From NCBI RefSeq assembly GCF_000016905.1, contig NC_009616.1:1736001-1800000 (forward strand): a stretch of DNA of 64,000 nt, written 5' to 3'. A program made the translations under genes and the position numbers. Shown here one piece after another: positions 27,219 to 37,000 of this stretch. How positions within the stretch are numbered: the first letter of the stretch is position 1; every line of letters starts with the position of its first letter. Under the pieces are notes generated by a model. The model searched no databases. It was not told the origin of the DNA and worked only from the letters and a program-made list of their open reading frames with translations. This DNA is from Thermosipho melanesiensis BI429 (GTDB lineage Bacteria; Thermotogota; Thermotogae; Thermotogales; Fervidobacteriaceae).

Positions 27219-28281
27219 TTATACTTTTTCTGGTTCATACTTTATCTTACTTTTTGCTAGTTTAAATACTATCCTTATCATTTTCAACCTTATTGCTATT
27301 AACGCTTGTACTGCTTTTAATGGATTCTTCTCTCTTTTCCTCGGTTTTTCATATTTTTCTCTCATTTCACGATTATGTTTTAATGTTGCTTGTGCCATCA
27401 GATATATTATTTTTCTGAGCAATGGTCTTCCTCTTTTTGTTATTCGTGTTTTACCCTTATGTTCCCCTGAGCTTACTTCATACAGATTTAATCCAGCTAA
27501 TTTTCTTATTTCTTTCCAGCTTTTAAATCTGTTTATATCTCCTATCTCTCCTAATATTATTGCTGTCATTATTGGTCCAATCCCAGGTACGCTCTTTATA
27601 TATTCCCCTTCTTCCGTTTCTTCCACCAATTCCTCCATTTCTTTTTCTAACTCTTCTATTTGACTTGTTAAAAACTCTATTTCTTCTAATAACATTCTCA
27701 ATTTGATTTTTGCACTTTTTTGACCTTCTCTTACTCCTATTGATTTTTTCGCTGATTCATATATCTTCTGTGCCCTACTTTTCCTATCTCTATGTAGATT
27801 CTTTCAAAATTCTTTCTATTTCTTCTATCTCAACTCTATTATTTCTTTTGAAATGGGTGGGTTTTTAATAACTTTATTGACCCTTCTGAGAATATGTTTT
27901 TGTATATCTTTTTATACTCTGGAAAGTATTCATCCATTACTGACATCCCCATATATTTCGCATTTTTTCTTTTATTCACTAACTGTTCTCTTGTTGTGGT
28001 TATTACTCTCAACTCTCCATATATGTCTTCTGGCAAATATATGTCAAAATATCTTCCATCCCTTATTAATCTAGCTATTACGCCTGCATCCTTACTTCCA
28101 CTATTTATTTTTTCTTCCAGATTTTTTACCCAATCTATGGCATTATTAAATGCTTAATCAAATCAACTTCACGAAAGTCCATCATTCTGATACAATAAGT
28201 TCTTTTTGCTACATCAATACCTACAGTCAAGGTATCTTGAGTAATTCTTGAAACTTTTTTGTTAATGGAATTCAGTTTCAT
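27219..28281 (-). pseudogene. IS110-family transposase remnant
   Basis: A frameshifted IS110 transposase. The N-terminus from ATG 28281 reads TLTVGIDVAKRTYCI, with the first Asp of the DEDD catalytic set, then breaks down. 27839-28036 keeps a middle piece (MSVMDEYFPEYKKIYKNIF). 27219-27701 keeps the C-terminal Transposase_20 domain: VPGIGPIMTAIILGEIGDI, AGLNLYEVSSGEHKG, KRGRPLLRKIIYLMAQA. The three pieces are in different frames with stops between. Its base usage is less AT-rich than neighbouring genes. Confidence 0.87.
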
Positions 28282-28348
28282 ATACGTCGTATCTTACATA
28301 TTTCATATGCCTTTGGATCGCTATATGGTTTGCTTTTAATTAAAAAAT

Positions 28349-28383
28349 AAAAAAACCTCTTCTTGGGATTTTCCAAGAAGAGG
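28349..28383 (-). terminator. Terminator of the chemoreceptor transcript
   Basis: An 11-bp stem, CCTCTTCTTGG with CCAAGAAGAGG (28356-28366 and 28373-28383), six-base loop, followed on the minus strand by a run of T. It ends the long minus-strand gene run just before the IS110 remnant. Confidence 0.92.
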
Positions 28384-28393
28384 GGGAATTTTT

Positions 28394-30388
28394 TTACAAT
28401 TTAAACTTAGCCAAATATTCGTTCAATGAAGAGACAGCATCATTTAAGTCATCCGAATATGTTTTTACCTCTGCAGCCTGTTTTGCTTGTTTTTCCACTT
28501 GTCCTGCCATTTGTTTTACTTCTTCTTCTACTTCCATCAATGTCTTTGTTACCCTATCTATCGCTGCGCTTACCTCTTCTGATGCTCCACTCTGTTCTTC
28601 CGATGTCGCTGCTAAGTCATTTGTCATTCCGTATATATCTTCTATCCTTTCTAGTAACTCTCTTATTGCTTCACTTACTTTCTCTGATGACCCTACGGAT
28701 TCTTCTATCTTTTCTCCCACTTCTTCTGTGTATTTTGCTACGTTTACCGCTTGATTCTTTATCGCATTTAATACTTCTGCTATCTTTTGTGTCTGGCTCT
28801 TACTTTCTTCTGCTAATTTCCTTATCTCATCTGCTACTACCGCAAATCCCCTTCCTGCTTCTCCGGCCCTTGCCGCTTCTATCGCTGCATTTAGTGCTAG
28901 TAAGTTTGTTTGTTCCGCTATACTTGATATCGTTTCTACTATTTCTTCTATCTTTGTCGATGATTCTTCCATCTCCCTTACTGATTTTTCCGTCTCTTTC
29001 ATCTTTTCGTCTACTTCCATTATTACTCCCTTCAACTCTTTTACCCTTCCCGTTGAATCTGTCGCTTTTTCTCTCATCTCTTCCGCTTTCCTTGCTAGGT
29101 TTTCTGAGTAATTTGCTATGTTTTGCGCCCCTGATGCTATCTCTTCCATTCCACTGTTTGCTTCTTCTGTGGCTGATACTACTTCTTGTATCTCATATGT
29201 CGCTTTGTTTACCGTTTCTTCTGCGTCTTTCGCCGCTTTTTCCGCTTCTTCCACCATGTCATCTAATAACTGTGAAACGGAGTATACTTGTGAGTTTAGT
29301 TTCATTACTTCTCCTACTGTTTGTTTGAAGTTATCTACCAATATCTTAAACGCATTTGTTAGTTGGCTTATCTCATCTTTGCCTTCTTTTTCTTCTATCT
29401 CTACTGTTAGGTCTTTTTCCGCTACTCTCTTGGCTATTTCACTTATCTCTATTATTGGTCTACTTATTGATTTTGATACAAAGTATGCTATTATTCCCGC
29501 TACTATTGCTACTATTACCCCCGTTAATATCCCTAAGTTTACTATCTTTTTCGCCTCTTTTATCACTTCATCATAATTTATTGTTGCCATTACTTTTAAT
29601 GGTAAGTCGTCTATTTTTACAAAACTTGCAAATTTTTTCATTCCATTGTATTTGAATATTACCGTCCCTTTGTCTTTTGATAGCGCAGAGTTTAATGTTT
29701 CAAGTTCTTTTTCTTTTGCTACGTCTAATTTGTTTACCTTTGTTTTATCTGGATGGGCTATCACTATGGTATCATATAGTATGCTTATTATCCCATTCTC
29801 TCCTATCTTTGCATTCTCTACCGAATCTTGTAATACTGCTTGTGGATATAACCCAATAAGTACTGCTGTTACATTCTCACTGAAATCCTTTACCGGCACT
29901 ACTACCGCTATTGTGCTTGTACCTTCATAGATATATGGTATGTATATGTCATATTCTTTTTCTTTATCGAATATTTGATGAACCAATACGTCAAGTTTGT
30001 CTGGAAATTCAATACTTAATTCACCGGTTTCATCAAATATTTGACCATTTTCTAAAACAAGATAAGTCCAAAGAAAGCCATCCTTTTTCAAAGCATTACG
30101 AGCATTACGAATACCCCAAGCAAGTTGTTTTTTTCCAAGTTCACTAGTTGCATTCATAAGGTATGGAGCAAGAGAACCCCCCGTTGCATATTTGTAAATG
30201 GACTCAATAATATTGCTAAGAATAGCTTGTATGTCTTTTGATATGGAAGTAAGAACAAGTTCGTTAATAGTGCTTGCCATTTGTGAAAAATGACCAAATG
30301 AAAGATACAATGAAACAGATATACTCGCAACCGTTGCTATTACCGCTACTATTACAAGAATTAATATCAATTTTATCTGTAACTTCAT
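28394..30388 (-). CDS. Methyl-accepting chemotaxis protein
   Basis: 664 residues: membrane helix (5-27), an extracytoplasmic Cache-like sensor (~35-275, with [17 protein letters not shown]), second helix (~280-300), HAMP (~300-355) and the cytoplasmic signalling rod with the conserved tip [20 protein letters not shown] (~500) followed by [18 protein letters not shown]. It reports ligand binding to CheA/CheW. It overlaps the hutH stop as ATGA, so the two are translationally coupled. The signalling half is noticeably richer in G+C than its neighbours. Confidence 0.96.
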   Translation of the reverse strand: MKLQIKLILILVIVAVIATVASISVSLYLSFGHFSQMASTINELVLTSISKDIQAILSNIIESIYKYATGGSLAPYLMNATSELGKKQLAWGIRNARNALKKDGFLWTYLVLENGQIFDETGELSIEFPDKLDVLVHQIFDKEKEYDIYIPYIYEGTSTIAVVVPVKDFSENVTAVLIGLYPQAVLQDSVENAKIGENGIISILYDTIVIAHPDKTKVNKLDVAKEKELETLNSALSKDKGTVIFKYNGMKKFASFVKIDDLPLKVMATINYDEVIKEAKKIVNLGILTGVIVAIVAGIIAYFVSKSISRPIIEISEIAKRVAEKDLTVEIEEKEGKDEISQLTNAFKILVDNFKQTVGEVMKLNSQVYSVSQLLDDMVEEAEKAAKDAEETVNKATYEIQEVVSATEEANSGMEEIASGAQNIANYSENLARKAEEMREKATDSTGRVKELKGVIMEVDEKMKETEKSVREMEESSTKIEEIVETISSIAEQTNLLALNAAIEAARAGEAGRGFAVVADEIRKLAEESKSQTQKIAEVLNAIKNQAVNVAKYTEEVGEKIEESVGSSEKVSEAIRELLERIEDIYGMTNDLAATSEEQSGASEEVSAAIDRVTKTLMEVEEEVKQMAGQVEKQAKQAAEVKTYSDDLNDAVSSLNEYLAKFKL

Positions 30389-31866
30389 CTCTCCACCTCC
30401 AAGATAATTTTTTCTTTAACATTATTAAAATCATCTCCAAAGTATCTATCTCCATTCATTTGGATCTCTATCTTCTCAAAAAATTTTTCAACTTTTTCCG
30501 ATGACTTTAGAGGTCTTCTTAATTCCAATGCAACTTTAACCAACATTGCCTCTATTGATATTAAATTAATAAGGTTTGAATAGATTTTTTTTAATTTTCT
30601 TGCAGCTGTTGCACCCATACTTACATGATCCTCCTGATATGCTGATGTTGGAATAGTATCAGAAGTTGCAGGATGAGATAAAACCTTATTTTCATTACAA
30701 ATTGCTGCCGCTGTATATTGCCAAATCATGTATCCAGAATTCAATCCTTCTTTACCAGTTGCAAGAAACGGTGCAAGACCTCTATTAACCATAGGATTTA
30801 CCAATCTATCAATTCGTCTTTCAATCATATTTCCCATATCTGTCAAGGCAATTGAAAGATAATCACAAACAAGAGCAACAGGTTCACCATGAAAATTTCC
30901 GCCACTTATTACTTCTCCATCAAAGATTAAAGGATTATCTGTTGCAGCATTTATTTCATTTTCAACTACGCTTTTTGCAAATTCAAGGATATCATATACT
31001 GCACCATAAACTTGTGGAATTGTTCTAAGGGTGTATGCATCCTGTACATTTCCACAATCAATATGAGACTCTCTTAATTCACTATTTGATAAATAATCTC
31101 TCAACAACTTTGCAATGTAAATTTGTCCTTTGTGATTTCTTGCTAATTGTATTCTTTCATCATAAGCTTTTGGAGTTCCAAGCAACACATCAACAGCTCC
31201 AGCTGCCACTAAAGTTGCAACTTCAATTAATTTGAACATATCTCTTACTAACAGTGACAAAATCGATGTCATAAATTGTGTTCCATTTAGTAAACTCAAT
31301 CCTTCTTTTTCTCTTAATACCAAAGGTTTAATACCTTTTGAATCTAAAAACTGCTTAGTTTTAATCTTTTTATTTCCAGACATTATATAACCTTCACCAA
31401 TTAATGCCATAGCAATATGTGAAAGTGGTGCCAAATCCCCGCTTGCACCAACACTACCCATTTCTGGCACAAATGGTACAACATCTTTATTCAAAAATTC
31501 AATTAATTTTTCAATAACCAACGGTCTAACACCTGAAAAACCCTTTGCTAAAGAATTAGCCCTCAAAAGCATCATAGCCCTTATAACATCAGGTTCTAGT
31601 GACTTACCAATTCCTGCTGCATGAGATAATACTATGTTCCTCTGAAGAGCAGCTAACTCTTCTTTTGAAATTCTTACATTTACCAACGCACCAAATCCAG
31701 TATTTACACCATAAACTGGTTTTTCATCTTTTAAAATTTTTTCAATGTTTTCTCTTGATTTTTCAATCCTTAATTTTGCTTCTGGATCAAGAGTTACATC
31801 TTCTTTATTTCTTGCAACATTATGAACATCATCGATTGTTAAAGTGTTTCCATCTATCTTTACCAA
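30385..31866 (-). CDS. hutH: Histidine ammonia-lyase
   Basis: 493 residues. The TTG at 31866 lies 5-6 bases after GGGGGGAG and is preferred to an upstream in-frame ATG with no site. The Ala-Ser-Gly of [20 protein letters not shown] self-cyclises to the MIO electrophile; [17 protein letters not shown]-type [10 protein letters not shown] and the QDHVSMG-like [15 protein letters not shown] are also present. It converts histidine to urocanate. No hutU, hutI or hutG is in the window; its neighbours are an adenosyltransferase upstream and a chemoreceptor downstream. Confidence 0.95.
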   Translation of the reverse strand: MVKIDGNTLTIDDVHNVARNKEDVTLDPEAKLRIEKSRENIEKILKDEKPVYGVNTGFGALVNVRISKEELAALQRNIVLSHAAGIGKSLEPDVIRAMMLLRANSLAKGFSGVRPLVIEKLIEFLNKDVVPFVPEMGSVGASGDLAPLSHIAMALIGEGYIMSGNKKIKTKQFLDSKGIKPLVLREKEGLSLLNGTQFMTSILSLLVRDMFKLIEVATLVAAGAVDVLLGTPKAYDERIQLARNHKGQIYIAKLLRDYLSNSELRESHIDCGNVQDAYTLRTIPQVYGAVYDILEFAKSVVENEINAATDNPLIFDGEVISGGNFHGEPVALVCDYLSIALTDMGNMIERRIDRLVNPMVNRGLAPFLATGKEGLNSGYMIWQYTAAAICNENKVLSHPATSDTIPTSAYQEDHVSMGATAARKLKKIYSNLINLISIEAMLVKVALELRRPLKSSEKVEKFFEKIEIQMNGDRYFGDDFNNVKEKIILEVER

Positions 31867-31898
31867 AACTACTCCCCCCTTAAAAATTTGATTATTTA

Positions 31899-32420
31899 TC
31901 ATAACTCTGAAACTTTAATTTTATTAATCTCATCTTTTTCCAAATATCTTGCAATTACATAAAAGAGATCAGAAACTCTGTTTATATACGCCAAAATTTC
32001 CTTTCTAATCTTTTCATTTTTTGATAGCCTAACTATATTTCTTTCAGCTCTTCTTGCAATAGTTCTACAAACATCCATGTATGCACTTTCTTTTTTCATT
32101 CCCGGAATTACAAAAGTATTTAAATTCAAATCTTTCTCGAAATCTTCGACATACTTTGTTACTCTTTCAACATCCTCATTGTCAATTAACTTTACAAACT
32201 TTTCCCCTTTTGCTAATTCTGTAGCCATTCTAAACAAATCTTTTTGTATTTCTTCAATAATATCTCTTATCTTTCCAGATAAATACGCTCTTGCAATCCC
32301 TAAATTTGAAACTAACTCATCAATAGTCCCATACGCTTCAACTCTTAAGTTATCTTTATCTACCCTTTCACCATTTGCAAGTGAAGTAAAACCTAAATCC
32401 CCTTTTTTTGTACTTATCAT
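31899..32420 (-). CDS. ATP:cob(I)alamin adenosyltransferase, PduO type
   Basis: 173 residues beginning MISTKKGDLGFTSLANGERV, with the ATP-binding TKxGDxGxT motif, then AYGTIDELVSNLGIARAYL and the conserved helix CRTIARRAERNIVRLS near 118-133 and INRVSDLFYVIARY near the end. It adds the adenosyl group to reduced cobalamin to make coenzyme B12. GGAGGGAT precedes the ATG. It is adjacent to hutH, though that enzyme does not need B12. Confidence 0.95.
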   Translation of the reverse strand: MISTKKGDLGFTSLANGERVDKDNLRVEAYGTIDELVSNLGIARAYLSGKIRDIIEEIQKDLFRMATELAKGEKFVKLIDNEDVERVTKYVEDFEKDLNLNTFVIPGMKKESAYMDVCRTIARRAERNIVRLSKNEKIRKEILAYINRVSDLFYVIARYLEKDEINKIKVSEL

Positions 32421-33163
32421 TATTTATCCCTCCTAAATAACTCATCAAAAACTTTAAATTCTTCAACAAGTGATTTTACATCTACTTTTTTTTGTAATAA
32501 AGATTTTAATGTAGATAGCGGTATCGTCTCTAATAAATCTACTATTTTATTAATATTTTCAAAAAAACTTTTCTGAGAAATTTCAACCAAAATTTTTTCA
32601 TTTAAATTAACAAACTCATTCCAAAAATCCATAAATAACAAAAAATCAAAATTTAGATTTAATTTATATATCAAAGTATTACTCGATAAAATATTTAAAT
32701 TAAACTTTTCTGTTATCTTTAGTAATTCATTGAATACATATAAATCAAAAAATTTTTCTGAATGTTTTAAAGTAAAAATTTCTGGATGCTCTATTAAAAA
32801 ATCCATATCCATATTTATTATTAATTCATCTTTTTCAAAAGAATTTTCTAACTTCAATAACTTTTTATTATCATTTAATTTTCTCTTTAACATCTCTTTT
32901 GCGACAAAATTTCTAATCTTAAAAATATCAATATTTTCCGATGAAAAGTCATAAAATTCACTAAGTTCAAAATTGTTTATACTATAAACATTAAAAGTTA
33001 TGTCCAAAATATTTTCAGTTCTTAGAAAATTTAAACCACTTAAATTCCAATCAAAATATCTATCGAAAACAATTAAAAATCCATTTTCATTTTTGACTAT
33101 CACTGGTACTATATAATCGAAAATCTCTTTTAAAGAAAAAAATGAATCAACCAATAGTTCCAC
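32420..33163 (-). CDS. Protein of unknown function
   Basis: About 247 residues starting at GTG 33163, seven bases after GGGGG; the TTG two codons earlier is too close to that site. It is soluble and rich in Phe, Leu, Asn and Lys, with predicted alternating strands in the first 70 residues and mostly helices after that. No motif is recognised. It overlaps both neighbours by a few bases, so it belongs to the same transcript as the adenosyltransferase and the membrane protein upstream. Confidence 0.6.
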   Translation of the reverse strand: MELLVDSFFSLKEIFDYIVPVIVKNENGFLIVFDRYFDWNLSGLNFLRTENILDITFNVYSINNFELSEFYDFSSENIDIFKIRNFVAKEMLKRKLNDNKKLLKLENSFEKDELIINMDMDFLIEHPEIFTLKHSEKFFDLYVFNELLKITEKFNLNILSSNTLIYKLNLNFDFLLFMDFWNEFVNLNEKILVEISQKSFFENINKIVDLLETIPLSTLKSLLQKKVDVKSLVEEFKVFDELFRRDK

Positions 33164-33165
33164 TT

Positions 33166-33897
33166 TCAATCCCCCTTAAAAATTCTTTTTAATTCTCTTA
33201 TCTCGTCTTTAAAATCATCCTTGTTTTCACAGTTTTCAAGGATATATTTTAAGATTTTTAGAGCTTTTGCCACCTTACTAATTTTTTCTTCAGGCTCTTT
33301 TTCAAACTTTTTTAAATAGACAAAAAAGTAATAAAATATAAAAACAGAAAACGGAATAAAAACAAAATATAACATAATGTGTTGTTTCGGATAAGGATAA
33401 TATACGATATAGTTTATTCCATTTCCCATTACCTTTTGATAAAAGACTTTTCTTCCTTCATAATATGTAATATTACTTGTTACATTTGGAAAAATGTCGT
33501 CTAACTTTTCCGCAAAATTTTGTTCATTAATTACTAAATATTCGTTATTAAAAAAAATAAAATAAGATTTAATCTTTGGAACGATAAAAAATACATTGTT
33601 GCTAACATAAATAAGTTGCTTTTCTTCTTCAAACTCCATAACCACAAAGTTAGAAGAAAAATCTACATTATAAACATTACCTTTAAAGTACAATTCATTA
33701 TTCTCTAACAAATATCCATCAGGTTTTTTTATTTTTACCAATTCCTTTATAAAATCCACGTAATTTTCATAATCTAGTTCAGCAACATGAGAAAACTTAT
33801 CAAGATATAATTTTGCATTAAACAAATCTATTCTAAATAAAAAATATGGTAGCAATAATAAAACTAATATTAACACAATAATGGGCAACTTTTTCAT
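33166..33897 (-). CDS. Membrane protein with a large external domain, unknown function
   Basis: 243 residues: membrane helix at 5-24, an external domain of ~145 residues made largely of short strands, a second helix at ~175-195 (IMLYFVFIPFSVFIFYYFFV), and a charged helical C-terminal tail of ~45 residues in the cytoplasm. The layout resembles small sensor-type membrane proteins, but no sensor or signalling motif is visible. It has a good AAAGGAAT-type site and shares ends with the gene downstream. Confidence 0.6.
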   Translation of the reverse strand: MKKLPIIVLILVLLLLPYFLFRIDLFNAKLYLDKFSHVAELDYENYVDFIKELVKIKKPDGYLLENNELYFKGNVYNVDFSSNFVVMEFEEEKQLIYVSNNVFFIVPKIKSYFIFFNNEYLVINEQNFAEKLDDIFPNVTSNITYYEGRKVFYQKVMGNGINYIVYYPYPKQHIMLYFVFIPFSVFIFYYFFVYLKKFEKEPEEKISKVAKALKILKYILENCENKDDFKDEIRELKRIFKGD

Positions 33898-33901
33898 ACT
33901 C

Positions 33902-34411
33902 TCATTCCTTTACCTTTGCCATTATTAAAAGATCTACATACATTCCATCTAAATTAACTGCATGCACTTTTCTCCCCTCAAACTTATACCCAAGTTTACT
34001 ATATAAACCTATCGCCCTTAAATTGTTCCCCATCACTTCCAATTGTATTCTCCTTACCCCCCTTTCAAATGCCCATTTTTCAGCAATTTGTATAAGAGAC
34101 TTACCAATTCCAATTCCCCTAAATTCTTTCAAAACGGAAATTCCAAATTCTGCAACATGTCTCATTCTTTTTCTTTCATGTATCATTATAACTAACTCTC
34201 CTATAATTTCTTTCTCGATTTTTGCTACAAAAATATTCCTAAATTTATTTTCAATATAAAATCGTACATAATTTTTAAAAGAATGAAAATCCATTATTTC
34301 ATCCGGAGATGTAATCAAAAATTTTGTCTCATTAAGTATTTTTTTTCTAAAATTATACAAATCCTCAACATCACTTATTGAAACTTCCCTATAATCTATC
34401 CTAAAATTCAA
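33902..34411 (-). CDS. GNAT-family N-acetyltransferase
   Basis: 169 residues with the GNAT core: VAEFGISVLKEFRGIGIGKS (strand 4 plus the acetyl-CoA pyrophosphate loop RGIGIGK, ~95-115), then VRRIQLEVMGNNLRAIGLYS and KLGYKFEGRK. The general type resembles RimI/SpeG-like transferases; the substrate cannot be told. It starts at TTG 34411, nine bases after GGAGG, overlapping the phosphoesterase gene. Confidence 0.85.
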   Translation of the reverse strand: MNFRIDYREVSISDVEDLYNFRKKILNETKFLITSPDEIMDFHSFKNYVRFYIENKFRNIFVAKIEKEIIGELVIMIHERKRMRHVAEFGISVLKEFRGIGIGKSLIQIAEKWAFERGVRRIQLEVMGNNLRAIGLYSKLGYKFEGRKVHAVNLDGMYVDLLIMAKVKE

Positions 34412-35216
34412 CAGAAAATTCCTCCAAAACCTTATTTTCCAAATCTATAACTTTTATTTCAACAGAATTTCCAATTAGTTTCAAAAGTAAAAAGTGATGT
34501 TTTTTATAAAACGAAACTAAATGCTCATTATAAATAACTTTATCATAAAGAAAAGCTCCTCCACCACCAGATACTATATAAGTTATTCTGCCAACAACAA
34601 AACGCTGATAATTATGATCATGTGCAGAAATCACTAATTTTATCCCCTTTTGCTTTATTACATCATTCAATCTTGACAAATTCAAATTATCCTTGTAATG
34701 CGGTCCTACTGTATAAATTGGATAGTGAATAAAAACAATGCTATTTTTATTCCCATATTTTTTTAAAAAATCTACTGAACCATTCAAATCAAGAAAAATC
34801 AACCTAACCCCTTTATAATCAGCATAATAATTATAATAACCAAAAAATTTTTTGAAGTATATATCTGGATTTTCATGATTTCCTTTTACCAGTTGAAAAT
34901 AAGAATTTTTTCTCAAACTTGAAGTAATCTCAAAAAACTTTTTCCACTCCCTTAAATTATCACCTCTATTTACCATATCACCAAGGTGAATAACTATTGA
35001 TGGTCTATTATTTTCAATTAATTGCACTATTTTCCCATGAATCTTATCATTCCATCTTGAATCTCCGTAAACAGCAATAGTATTATTCGTTCGAGGATAA
35101 AAATCTTTATCACAATACATAGTACAATTTGTACCATCTTCATATAAAAAATATAACCCGTTAGAAAGTGATAAAATAGGAATCAATACAATAATAAATA
35201 TAATTCTCCCTTTCAT
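34401..35216 (-). CDS. Secreted calcineurin-like metallophosphoesterase
   Basis: 271 residues with a signal sequence (IIFIIVLIPILSLSNGLYFL). The metal-binding motifs occur in order: AVYGDSRWND (~50), HLGDMVNRGDN (~79), VKGNHENP (~114), FIHYPIYT and VISAHDHNYQR (~195), matching the purple-acid/calcineurin phosphoesterase superfamily. It probably acts outside the membrane on phosphate esters. It overlaps the DUF4911 gene by 4 bases and GNAT by 11. Confidence 0.87.
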   Translation of the reverse strand: MKGRIIFIIVLIPILSLSNGLYFLYEDGTNCTMYCDKDFYPRTNNTIAVYGDSRWNDKIHGKIVQLIENNRPSIVIHLGDMVNRGDNLREWKKFFEITSSLRKNSYFQLVKGNHENPDIYFKKFFGYYNYYADYKGVRLIFLDLNGSVDFLKKYGNKNSIVFIHYPIYTVGPHYKDNLNLSRLNDVIKQKGIKLVISAHDHNYQRFVVGRITYIVSGGGGAFLYDKVIYNEHLVSFYKKHHFLLLKLIGNSVEIKVIDLENKVLEEFSVEF

Positions 35217-35443
35217 CCAGCACTTCCACAGTTTTTTTCAATTTTTATAACTTCAAATGAAATATCATTTTTTAAGCCTCGCAAAATACTCAATACATCG
35301 TCTTTAAAATAATCTAATGTAATTATCCTTAAAATATTCCCTTCATATTTTCTAACATTAACCATATTATCTTGTGATTCTAAAATATAACTTAAATAAT
35401 GAACATCATCTTTATTTATTTTCACCAATATATCAATCTCCAT
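35213..35443 (-). CDS. DUF4911-like small protein
   Basis: 76 residues from ATG 35443, nine bases downstream of GGAGG; an ATG three codons earlier is directly on that site. The short alpha/beta pattern (IDILVKINKDDVHYLSYILE, then NILRIITLDYFKDDVLSILR) fits DUF4911, a family of unknown function often found near regulators in Thermotogota and Clostridia. It overlaps the DtxR-like regulator's 3' end. Confidence 0.6.
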   Translation of the reverse strand: MEIDILVKINKDDVHYLSYILESQDNMVNVRKYEGNILRIITLDYFKDDVLSILRGLKNDISFEVIKIEKNCGSAG

Positions 35444-35930
35444 CTTTATCATCCTCCAAATTCATGAAAGGGCATTTGCTAACAATTCTATTATTTTTTA
35501 AAAATTCATCAAAATGTTTTAAAAAAAGAGGTTTTTCTTGTGGACATTCATTCATAAATTTTGAAAACATTACAAACTTTTCTGCTACTTCATCATCTAA
35601 ATCGAAGTATATTTTCATACACGATTTATGAGCTTTCTCAGGAGCAATTTTTAAAAAATCAATCAAAAAATTCTTAAATGCCTGTATATTTTTATTTTCC
35701 CTTAATGCTATTTTCTTTCCTTCTTCTGTCAGTGTAATTGCTCCTCTTTTTTCATAATAAACTAGCCCTTTTTGCGCTAACGAATTCAATGCCTGTTTAG
35801 CAGAAGGCATTTTTACATTAGCATAATCAGAAACCTTTTTTAATCTCGTCCAACCCATTGAATTTAATGTTAAAAAGACAACTAACAAGTACTTACGTTC
35901 AGCTTTAGTTAAATTTAAGTTACCTTCCAA
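35433..35930 (-). CDS. DtxR/MntR-like metal-responsive transcriptional regulator
   Basis: 165 residues. The N-terminal winged helix (LTKAERKYLLVVFLTLN; recognition region MPSAKQALNSLAQKGLVYYE; wing RGAITLTEEGKKIAL) is followed by a helical region CMKIYFDLDDEVAEKFVMFS and Cys residues in ECPQEKP and SKCPFMN, resembling the metal-binding and dimer domain of DtxR-family regulators. It probably senses Fe or Mn. It starts at TTG 35930 behind GGAGGGAT, and no SH3-like third domain is present. Confidence 0.75.
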   Translation of the reverse strand: MEGNLNLTKAERKYLLVVFLTLNSMGWTRLKKVSDYANVKMPSAKQALNSLAQKGLVYYEKRGAITLTEEGKKIALRENKNIQAFKNFLIDFLKIAPEKAHKSCMKIYFDLDDEVAEKFVMFSKFMNECPQEKPLFLKHFDEFLKNNRIVSKCPFMNLEDDKDGD

Positions 35931-35968
35931 AATAATCCCTCCATGATTTCCAATTATATTCTACCACA

Positions 35969-37000
35969 TTATTCAAGTTCAAGATATTTTTGAAGTAGTT
36001 TTAACGTTGCCTCTATTGCATCAACGTGAGTTCTCTCGTATCCATGAGAAGCATAAACTCCAGGACCAATTAGTCCATGCTTTACGTTATATCCAGCATA
36101 CATTGCAACACTAGCATCTGAACTATAGTATGGGTAAATATCCACTGTAAAATTTACATCTGCCAACTTCGCTGCTTTTATTAATTTTGTTACAATATCA
36201 TAATCATATGGGCCACTTGAATCTTTTGCACAAATTGAAACCGAATACACGTCAGATTCTAAATCACCACCAACAGCTCCCATATCAACGGCAATAATTT
36301 CACTAACATCTTCTGGAATACCTGCTGCTGCACCATGTCCTACCTCTTCATAACTTGTAAACATAATATAAATCTTTCTTTTTGGTTCTATCACAAAATC
36401 TCTTACTATTTTTGCTAAAGTCAACAATATACCTGCTCCTGCTTTATCATCTAAAAATCTACTTTTTAAAAAACCCGTCTTTGTCAATATAGTCCTTGGA
36501 TCAAATGCTATAAAATCGCCAGGCATTATCCCAAGTTCTTTTACATCTTCCTTGCTTTTTACTTTCTGATCTAATACAACCTCTATATTGTCCTCATTTC
36601 TTTCAATTGTTCCAGTATCCTTGTAAACATGTACAGAAGGATGAACATTATATATTGTTCCTGTATATTCTTTTCCATCCCTTGTAAAAACTATACAATT
36701 TTCATTTTCTATATGTGAAAACGGATATCCTCCGATTTTTGTTAATTTTAATCTTCCGTTTTCTTTTATGGATTTCACCATTGCTCCTAAAGTGTCTATA
36801 TGAGCCATAAATAAAATTGCATTACTATCACCATGTCCTAAATCTACAATAAAACTTTTTGTGTTTGTAATCTCATATTTAAATCCCAACTTTTTCACTT
36901 CACTAACCAAGTATTCCATAATTTTATCTGTATAACCTGTAGGACTTGCTATTTTACACAATTCAATTATTTTATTTACTGCCTCTTGTACATATGCCAT
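35969..37000 (-). CDS. M42-family aminopeptidase (TET type)
   Basis: 343 residues with M42 metal-site motifs: AHIDTLGAMVKSI (first His/Asp, ~67), FLDDKAGAGILLTLA (bridging Asp, ~180), TSYEEVGHGAA (catalytic Glu and ligand, ~214), VDMGAVGGD (~237) and the last ligand in HGYERTHVDAIEA. These form large dodecameric cobalt/zinc aminopeptidases that trim peptides in the cytosol, widespread in thermophiles. Spacing to the antiporter gene is one base. Confidence 0.93.
   Translation of the reverse strand: MAYVQEAVNKIIELCKIASPTGYTDKIMEYLVSEVKKLGFKYEITNTKSFIVDLGHGDSNAILFMAHIDTLGAMVKSIKENGRLKLTKIGGYPFSHIENENCIVFTRDGKEYTGTIYNVHPSVHVYKDTGTIERNEDNIEVVLDQKVKSKEDVKELGIMPGDFIAFDPRTILTKTGFLKSRFLDDKAGAGILLTLAKIVRDFVIEPKRKIYIMFTSYEEVGHGAAAGIPEDVSEIIAVDMGAVGGDLESDVYSVSICAKDSSGPYDYDIVTKLIKAAKLADVNFTVDIYPYYSSDASVAMYAGYNVKHGLIGPGVYASHGYERTHVDAIEATLKLLQKYLELE

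Noticed and set aside
27097-27663. 188-codon open frame on the plus strand over the IS110 remnant
   Set aside because: It is the antisense shadow of the Transposase_20 domain encoded on the minus strand and has no recognisable features.
28426-29328. A 300-codon open frame on the plus strand opposite the chemoreceptor
   Set aside because: It is Leu/Ser/Pro-rich low-complexity sequence created by the receptor's codon use on the other strand, with no ribosome-binding site or domain.
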